DNA from: Solanum dulcamara
Taxonomy: Eukaryota > Streptophyta > Magnoliopsida > Solanales > Solanaceae
DNA: 64,000 nucleotides
Assembly (NCBI RefSeq): GCF_947179165.1
Contig: NC_077247.1
Coordinates: 13,095,501-13,159,500 of the forward strand
Direction of reading: 5' to 3'
Each line of letters starts with the position of its first letter. Positions within the stretch are counted from its first letter, which is position 1. Made by a program: the position numbers and the translations under genes. The notes under the pieces were generated by a model, which worked only from the letters and a program-made list of their open reading frames with translations, was not told where the DNA came from and searched no databases. This document shows, piece by piece, positions 56,561 to 64,000 of the stretch.

Positions 56561-58869
56561 CACGAGTAGAGTAGTGAGTAACCATATATAATTTAAACCA
56601 TCATTGGAGACTTGTTGAAATAATCAAAGTGAACTATCATTTAAAAATTAAGATAATAGCCATAATAAGTACCTTTGGAGTATCATTATGGTTTGCATCA
56701 AAGTAACACTTTTGGAATCATCTACTCGTATCAAGGTGTAATAAAATATATTTTGGAAGTCAAGAAAATGGCCATCTTAGTGGCTTTGAGAATGGGGACT
56801 TCCTTGGGATCACATATACTTTGTCTATTCGCTTCATAAGGTTCATGCCAAAAAAAGAAGATTAACTTTACCTACTTACTACTTCCCAAGGTATAGAAAA
56901 ACTTGAGAAACCATAGTTCAATTGTTGGAAGAGTTCTATCTTAAAGGAGTGAATAAGAATCATGCTTTATACCATAACATAAATTATACCAACTTAGGAT
57001 GGTTGGACACTTTCACATGAGTCGAGGCAAAAGGACATAAGTTCTAGGAATTTAAAAATATTGGCCATCCTAGTGTACTTAAAAATAAGAGCTTCTTGTA
57101 AACTTTGTGCTTTCTTCATCCGTTGGCTTTCTATGGGTCATGCCAAAAGAAAGAAGGGATAGGATTTACATACTCTGTACTTTCCCTTTGTAGTCGTCAT
57201 ATACATATGTGCCGCGGAATGTATGACCTGATCCTTAGATAGTAATATATGTCGAGGAACGTCGGCCCGATCCTTAGATAGTGACATACATCATACTTGG
57301 TCCATCAAGGGACTCGGTACCATAAATATTTAATCATAACATCATAACCTATGTCAAATACATATCAAGAGTGAAGAAGGGTTTTACATACTTATGCCAA
57401 AACATGCCAAGAGAAAGAAGGTAGCTTTACATACCTCTTTAGGGATTAATTGTAACCCAACTTGCCTCGATATCTCCTTAACCTATTTAACATAAAAGTA
57501 CTACTAAGGTTAATAGACTTTCATTTTCCAATTTCCAACTCTACACCCACGTATTCATAGGAATCATTCCCTTATCCCTTTCCCCCGACTAGTTTATTAC
57601 TAGTTCCGAAGTTATCAAAAATTGGGCAGCATCTCCCCTATACTTGCTCTATCCAACTGCTAATTTTAGAAAAAATATTACCAAAAACAACCAGCAGCTA
57701 TATATATAATCAAGTCACCTCAACATTACTCAATACAACTCCAAACAACTAGCTCGAAACTACAATACCAAAATAAAGTTTTTAGCCTTCCTTTAATAAA
57801 ATCTTTTACCATACGAAACGGAGGGTCGTGTAGCTACAACCAGAAGCACCCACACCCCTTTTTGAGTACTTTACATCCCTTCAAAACGTAATTAAACTAC
57901 CCCCAACCTGCATCACCATAACTACAATACACTACTCGACTCCGATTTACTTACTACGACATCAATTTAGTTTGTTTCTAATGTCAAACATTCTTATGCA
58001 ATTTTTCTACTTCCAACCTCATTTAAGATATTTAATATACCTCATAACAACATCATAAACTCCAAATTGAAAGAGAAAGCCTTACCTTGCCCGAAACTCA
58101 CCAAAACTCGCCAAAACTCGCCTCGGAACTCCTTTAGCGTGGCTGAAACTTTGGAGCTTTTTGATAACGTTTTTGGCTGGTTAAAATCCTAAATTTTCAT
58201 TACTAACAGCTTTATAACATCGTGGTGAACCCTAGATAATTAATTTACAGAATAAAATCGGAGACTCACCTTTTTTTTCTCCCAAATTCGAGCTCTCTCT
58301 CTCTAGCTTCAAGTTTCTCTCCTTTCTTTTCTCTAAAATTTTCTTGTAGCTCTTTTTTTTGATAAAAATGAACTTAAGGGATAAGAATGAGTTGGAAAAT
58401 CATCAAATATATATATGTATACCACCTTAGGGGGGTGACACATGTCAAGACCCAAGTGGTAACATGTGTCAAGCCCTTGTTAGGCCAACACATCGTACCA
58501 CCCCTTATGGGCTGCCATGTGGCAGGTGGGGCCCACCCCTTGTTGCAGTTGTTGCCACGTGGAACTCCCTCTTGCTTCTACATGTCGCTCTCTTCTTCTC
58601 CTCATGTGTTCATAATCTTGTATTACTTTATGAACCTATGTAATCCTTCCCATGTAGGCTTGGTATGTACTCAAGTAGCTTAAATATGTAAGATTTCCAA
58701 GTTGGTAGCTTATGTAAATAAGTTGAGTCCTACGATTCATTATTTGGCCTCCAACTTCTTCTGGATTCTTATAACTCTATTTCCAATCTTATCTACTATG
58801 GGGTATCACATTCTCCTTTCCTTAGAGTTGTTTGATAGCGGTATAGATTATCTGGCTCACATGGTAAAC

Positions 58870-58985
58870 TTTAAGAAGCTTAAGAGTTCTTAAGAAGTCT
58901 TAAGAAGCTTTAAGAAACTTTAAGAAACTTAAGAGGCTTACGATCCTTGCAAGAAACTTAAGAGCCTTTCAAGAGACTTAAGAAC
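58870..58985. repeat. Degenerate CTTAAGAA array
   Basis: At least nine variants of CTTTAAGAAA / CTTAAGAAG / CTTAAGAGG in 115 bases, close to the outer edge of the LTR promoter region. Confidence 0.85.
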
Positions 58986-59018
58986 ATGTTCCAAGGTACA
59001 AAAGTATGGGATGTAACA

Positions 59019-59035
59019 TCCTTTCCCCCTTTAGG
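59019..59035 (-). promoter_or_regulatory. Polypurine tract of element J
   Basis: CCTAAAGGGGGAAAGGA on the minus strand, directly followed by the LTR start TGTTACATCC. Confidence 0.88.
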
Positions 59036-59199
59036 ACATTCCTCCTCGAATGTGAACCAAAATCTTTCTTACGATCTTATACAGATTATGGGGAAATTCC
59101 TGTCTATTGCAATAACCCACACTTTTATCAAGTATCAAATATAAAAGTTTCAAAAGTTGGGATTACCTGTAGATGTAGGGAATAAGTAAGGATACTTAT

Positions 59200-60180
59200 A
59201 TTTCATTTCCTCTTCGGCTTCCTAGGTCATTTCTTCGCGATTCTCATTTCGCCATAACACCTTGACAGAAGCTACATCCTTAGTCCGCAATCTTCTAATC
59301 TGCCGAATTAAGATGGCGATATGTTGTTCTTTGTAGGATAACTCCTTTGTGACCTAGATATAATCTACGGGATATACCCTGGATGGATCACCAATACACT
59401 TGCAAAGCATTGATACAGGGAAAGTTGGATGTACTGCTTCCAGATCCACCGGTAGGTCAAGCTTATAGGCAACCTTGCCTATTCGGTGAAGGATATGGTA
59501 AGGGCCAATATATATCCGACTCAGATTCCCTCTTCCTACCAAACCTGATTACTCCTTTGATGGGCGACACCTTCAAAAATACCCAATCGCTCACTTGAAA
59601 TTCCAGAGGTCGACGTCGATTGTCTGCATATAACTTCTGTCGACTTGGGGCAGCTAATAATCTCTCCTGAATAAGCTTTACCTTGTCCACCGCTTTTTGG
59701 ACCATGTCGGGGCCTATTAGTCATGTTTTGGCAATATCAAACTAACCAATGTTGGCCTATACTTTCTGTCATACAAAGTCTTATACGGGGCCATCTAGAG
59801 ACTAGAATGACAGTTAATATCATAAGTAATCTTGGCAGGTAGTAGGTAATTGTCCGACCTACCTTTGGAGTCAACCGTATAGGACCGCAACATATCTTCT
59901 AGCATTTAGCTAGTAAACTTAGTTTGTCCAACGGTCTGGGGGTACAATAGTGTACGAAGACCTATTTGTCTTCCCAATCTCTTTGTGGGCTGATCTTCAG
60001 TAGTTAACTATAACTCGGGCTCCTTCGTCTGAGACAATAGTTATGGAAACTCCATAAAGTCTCACTATTTTCTTGATCTATAATTTCTCACCTTCTCGAC
60101 TGAACAAGTAGTCTTTGATTGAAGGAGCATGGGCTGATATTGTTAATCTGTGGATGACATTCCATATAAAATCATCCGTC
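59200..60180 (-). pseudogene. Integrase and chromodomain of element J
   Basis: From 5' to 3' on the minus strand: broken integrase core (59760-60180, with a TDGQTE-like segment near 59930 and a LYDRK end near 59770); QERLLAAPSRQKLYADNRR and VFLKVSPIKGVIRFGRK (59525-59705); after a frameshift GNLSRIYIGPYHILHRIGKV, AYKLDLPVDLEAVHPTF and SMLCKCIGDPS (59354-59542); a stop; then a chromodomain LSYKEQHIAIL, RRLRTKDVASVKVLWRN, EEMT-stop-EAEEE (59200-59340). The chromodomain would direct integration to heterochromatin. Trp is replaced by a stop at one site. At least two frameshifts. Confidence 0.9.
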
Positions 60181-60556
60181 CATAGAGTGCCAAATGAGTC
60201 TCATAGCCAAGGTCGTGTTATGGAATATTTGACCTCGTGTGTTACTTCTTGCCTTCTTTAGATGACATCAACTGGTACCCTTACCTTTTGGGTTTTGCTT
60301 TTTACCCCTCAGAGTTGGCTGCCAAGTGGTGTCAAAATTTCCTCACACACTTGCCTGTATTGCCATTCCGTGGTTTTCCTATCATTAATTGGTATTATGT
60401 TGAAGAACTGTGGAATACAAGTGTTCCATCTGTTACTAATCAGCTAATCCTGCTTGTTTTGCTTAAGCCATTTTACTATACCCTTAATGTAACTTATAAA
60501 ACTCTAGGTACATAATCTCGTGTCGTTGCTTTGCCGCTAGTTTAGATTCTTCCTTC
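60181..60556. other. Element J internal, no motif
   Basis: Loses integrase similarity. A 92-residue plus-strand open frame (60237-60515) has no known motif. This segment could instead belong to an insertion that brought in the 5S-like sequence. Confidence 0.45.
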
Positions 60557-60675
60557 TCGTGTGATCATACCAGCACTAACACACCAGATCTCACCAGAAT
60601 TTCAAAGTTAAGTGTGCTTAGGCGAGAGTAGTACTAGGATGGGTGACCCCCTCGGGAAGTCCTCATGTCCCGTTT
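60557..60675 (+). pseudogene. 5S rRNA-like sequence
   Basis: About 119 bases align along the whole length of plant 5S rRNA: GATCATACCAGCACTAA, AAGTTAAGTGTGCTTAGGCG (box A region), GAGAGTAGTACTAGGATGGG (intermediate element and start of box C), GTGACC and GGGAAGTCCTC. The 3' half is almost perfect, while the 5' half has several changes (ACACCAGATCTCACC for the usual GCACCGGATCCC). One extra base interrupts CCCCCTCGGG. There is no T-run terminator right after it. It may be a dispersed 5S pseudogene or a piece of a Cassandra TRIM LTR, which carries 5S sequence. Confidence 0.9.
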
Positions 60676-63600
60676 CATTGCAATCCTTGCAATAATGTTC
60701 AAGTCACTCAACTTACCCCAAGATTTACCTTATCATCGTCTCGCTAGTCTTTATATTTCTCCTTTCCCTTTCCTCTTTTATCTTACAACCGGTATCAGGG
60801 TAGATCTTTAGTTTCACCATGACCATGTTCTTTTTGGTCATTTGATTTCACTTCTCTTTGTATCTCTCTATAACGTCTCAAAAATATTGTAACTCCTTTT
60901 CATCATGTACTCCTCCACTTGTTCTTACGCTGTATATATATATATATATTCATAGGTTGCACAACTACTTTTATACAACCGGTATGAGGTAAATGCGGTC
61001 TTTTCATTTCCTGGTCCATCTCACTTTACATATCACTTTCACACTAGAACTTGCTCGCGCTAACGCTATTCCGTCCTACCTCTTTTCTTTTTTTTTCCTT
61101 TGGGTACTCCTTGGTCTCCTCATTTACTTCCCATAGGAGGTTTTCTATTCTTTCTCCTTGAAACTTGCATGTCACATCCCTGCAGCCAACACTCTATTGC
61201 GATATCTTAATCTTTACTTAACCATGGCCTTACTACCCTTTACACGACCCTTAGATCTCTTAGTCTTACTTTCTTATTGTGTTCACCCCTTTTTGTATGC
61301 ACCCATCCATTAGGGTCTCTGCTAATTGTTCTCTGCATGGTCTCAGATATTACGGATCCTATCCATTCATTGTTGGCCTTTAGCCCTTGCTAACTCGTGC
61401 CGGCATGAGATCTCGCTTGAAGTTTAAGCATTCCCGTTACATGTGATAGTGTCCATTGACTTTATCTCACACTTGTATTTCTCTTGTCCACTTCCCCCCT
61501 TCAGGGTGTACCTGTGTCATCCTCTATTTATTTTCAATTTTTCATACGCATATGATTCTGTTCCAACATATTTGACATACTGTACTATATCTACACCTTC
61601 TGTTAGATCATCTATATTTTAGGTTGCCCCTGTAAGAAACCTTAATACAACCATGGGGTGCTTAGAATTCTCGATAGCTAGTACCCAATCGAGTCCAAGT
61701 ACCAGTACTCGAGTCATATAATTAATATAGTAGTTTATCCAGAGTCACATTCCTTTCTCCCCTACCAGTGGTTAGCTAGAGCCCCTAATCATTTCAACTT
61801 CTCCCTTTGGAAGTATTTGTACTCTAGTGACCTGTGTTTCTAGCTCTACTATAACATTATCTTCATCCTAGTGGATACCACTTGTCTCTCTCAATGGACT
61901 CGCAACACATCAATGGTTTTGCAGAGCTACCTCCCTCATCCTTCAGGGGTCATTATATTTGTCATGGCAGAATCACATATCCATAATACTTCTTTATATC
62001 TCATAAGCTCTTACCCTTGTCGGGTACCTAAGGTTAACTTCCAATTCTTCTAGTCTCATGTCACTTTTACTTTAATAATGGTCTTATCTTCTCGCCTTTT
62101 CGTACTACACCTTCAATTCGTAGCTATCTATTCCCTTTTTCGTCCAATACTCGTACTTAATTGATCACGTCTATCTTGAGTACTTCCTGCAATAGTCCTT
62201 CTATTCTTTTAGTCCATGGCCATTGTTGTGCCCAAGGAGTTTCATGTTACCCCCATATCCCTTGGGAAAATCATTCCTTGGTATCACCAACCCTTCTGAA
62301 TCCTTCTAGTATGTTATCCGGTATATGAAGCACATGATTCCGGACAGCCCATAAGTTCATGTCTTCCATCCACAAGTTATTTTAGTCTCTTAATAACCAA
62401 TAAAAGGTTACAATAAAGTATCCTCTAACTACTACCAGAAGGAAATTAAGATCCAATAAGAACCACAATATTATTTAGTGCCTAACTCGTATGGTTTCCC
62501 TCTAGGTTCATTCTTAAGTTGAGAACAACTTATCTCGTTCACCACTGATGATTGAGGGTTCTTTACCTTCCCACCAAAGTGGAACTCAATAGCTAGACAC
62601 CTTGCCCTCCAATGGGAGTTTTTCCTCTGCCCTAAAACTTCCTAAGTAGACATGGGTCCCCCCTTATCAGCAACCTAGAGGGTACCCCTACATCTTTAGT
62701 TCATCATAATAGTGTACTCGGTATCAACTTCCAAGCCGTATGATAAACTTATAGCTCATTCCTTTTTTTCTAGAAACATTTCGATAGAGTTTCCTCTATA
62801 TTCCTAATAATCCCAAACCTGCACTAAGGAAATACCAACAATGCCATGCAAGGCCGACATATATATACATCCATATCATAGCATATCACCGCCACAATGC
62901 CTCATAAGGCTAATATATACATATGTTTATAGTATCTCATACCACAGCCGCACAAGGCTTCCAATATTAGGCCAAAAACAAAGTGACAACTTGCCCCATA
63001 TAGCCAGCAAAACTATACTTATCACTCCCCTATACCTGTGACCGATCAATCCCTAGTTTGACCCGGTGACCTAGGAGGTAAAGTATGCTCCCCATCTCTA
63101 TCTGGTTGCTATTTTCTTATCGGTCCCTCGTCCTCTTCCTTTCTTAAATCCAAAAGACATCGATAGCCAGGTAATTCCTAGTTGCCATAACACGTACCAT
63201 AGAAGCCGGCCTGACATAGTGCTCGATCATAAGAATCGCTGGTGTGGCTTTTGCAACCACTTCCCCGGTCATCAACTGCTTTGGGGAACCTATCATTGGG
63301 ATTTCCGAGGAATCGATCTCCATAACGTAATCAAGGTCTTTAGAGGGATCAGTCTCAATAGAATAACTAGGGCTCTACCTGCTTGGTCCTGGAGCCTGAG
63401 GTCCCATGTGTACCCTGAGGGCCTTCTCTACACCCTCTATACTGTTTAGAGCTAGTCTCTTTATTTTCCACCAACTCCTGTATCCACCTATAAGAAAGGA
63501 GGTCAAAAACAAGCTTCCTTTATAGGTATGGCCTCATACATAGTAGTCTGCTAGAGAGGGGTTATCTTGATAGATAGCTCTATCGCACGATCTAAGACAA

Positions 63601-63716
63601 GAAAGAAAGATAACATCCTAAATGTCCTGTAGCCTCTTGTTTATAGATGTGGTGCACAACACACCGATAAATAAGACTCTACTAGACATGGTCTGTAGAC
63701 ATTTCAAGGAAAGACC
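60676..63716. other. Pyrimidine-rich internal region of element J, no gene read
   Basis: 3 kb, C+T-rich on this strand, with no gag, zinc knuckle, protease or RT motif found on the minus strand. A short (TA)n run at 60931-60948. The sequence before the primer site (63480-63716) is leader-like. Confidence 0.5.
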
Positions 63717-63728
63717 GCTCTGATACCA
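63717..63728 (-). promoter_or_regulatory. Primer-binding site of element J, initiator Met tRNA
   Basis: GCTCTGATACCA is the exact reverse complement of TGGTATCAGAGC. It is four bases from the LTR edge at 63733 and proves minus orientation. Confidence 0.95.
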
Positions 63729-63732
63729 CTTT

Positions 63733-64000
63733 TGTCACAACCCAACCCCGTAGGCCATGACGAGTGCTCTAACTAGACACTCGCGTATACCTTTGCTAGC
63801 TATCAGCAAACCTGTCCCCTATTTGAGTCATAGACTATAACATATAAGAAAATATATAATACAACAAAGCCATCACGACGGGGGATACGTCCCTAAATAT
63901 AAACCATATCCGCATGATTGTACATACATACCTATGTAACCTATATACAATCCACACACATATCTACAGACCTCTAGGAGTATATTGATAACATAAGGCG
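63733..64000 (-). mobile_element. 5' LTR of element J, partial
   Basis: Starts TGTCACAACCCAACCCC and matches 55592-55960 except for a deletion of about 90 bases after position 63765. Continues beyond the window. Confidence 0.93.

Larger units (their letters stand above)
55592..59018 (-). mobile_element. 3' LTR of element J
   Basis: 3427 bases, TGTTACATCC..GGTTATGATA on the minus strand. It matches the partial right LTR with roughly one difference in ten by eye. The left copy has about 90 bases (55627-55710) that the right copy lacks. Dyad words lie at 58430-58565 (TGACACATGTCA, CCACGTGG), upstream on the minus strand of an ATATATATATG TATA-like run near 58408-58420. A degenerate CTTAAGAA array is at 58870-58985. 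G-run of 12 at 56126-56137. Confidence 0.88.
55592..64000 (-). mobile_element. Element J: large minus-strand chromovirus, runs off window
   Basis: Left LTR 55592-59018, polypurine tract 59019-59035, integrase and chromodomain 59200-60180, primer site 63717-63728, right LTR from 63733 to beyond the window. The internal region is only 4.7 kb and shows no readable gag, protease or RT, so the element is probably non-autonomous or deleted. LTRs of 3.4 kb plus a chromodomain fit the Tekay/Del group. It inserted into the protease gene of element K. Confidence 0.88.

Noticed and set aside
60237..60515. 92-residue plus-strand open frame beside the 5S-like sequence
   Set aside because: No motif, no matching neighbour, and it lies in decayed element DNA. 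Recorded only as unassigned.

Overview
This window looks like gene-poor, repeat-packed nuclear DNA of a flowering plant, most likely a nightshade (Solanaceae). The reasons are a TS-type SINE with a (TTG)n tail, an AU-type SINE, many long LTRs ending in GTGACA or GTCACA and followed by initiator-Met primer-binding sites, and the 'putative plant transposon protein' type of gag. I found no intact host gene, no tRNA gene, no CRISPR array and no bacterial or viral operon. Every coding segment I recognise is a decayed transposable-element gene. Many of the frame breaks are CGA-to-TGA type stops, as expected where methylated cytosine has decayed.

Layout. 1-1049 is a homopyrimidine microsatellite running into an ATT-rich one. 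1050-8743 holds a plus-strand chromovirus LTR with primer site and gag leader, then a second LTR split by a solo LTR (4371-7096) with a TGTAC target duplication; that solo LTR carries an AU SINE. 8744-12945 holds a truncated LTR, then the LTR end, tRNA-Asp primer site, gag and protease of a Tat/Athila-type element. 12950-23904 is nested LTR material around two copies of the putative plant transposon protein, ending in a 1.65-kb LTR. 23905-30440 is a patchwork of LTR pieces and AT-rich DNA with a minus-strand Tat gag remnant.

30440-44900 is a stack of minus-strand chromovirus elements (gag, protease, RT, RNase H, integrase, chromodomain) interrupted by a second solo LTR (40238-43768, target duplication CTCAA). 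44900-52115 is AT-rich and contains a MULE-like element with long inverted termini, LTR pieces and a hAT transposase remnant with a BED zinc finger. 52120-64000 is a minus-strand chromovirus whose protease gene was split by a second, larger minus-strand chromovirus (55592 to beyond the window). That larger element has 3.4-kb LTRs, a polypurine tract and a perfect 12-base initiator-Met primer site, and carries a 5S-rRNA-like sequence inside it.

The genes do not form a pathway. What they show is an insertion history: newer elements landed in older ones, and unequal recombination left solo LTRs. The most interesting structure is inside the LTRs: (a) ~30-bp arrays keeping only the 11-mer GGTTCAAGTCC, which fits the pol III B box; (b) islands of short GC-rich dyad words just upstream of likely LTR TATA boxes, each family with its own word; (c) an internal ~80-bp inverted repeat in one LTR family. 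Assignments were made by eye from motifs and from comparing parts of the window with each other. Family names and most outer boundaries are therefore provisional.
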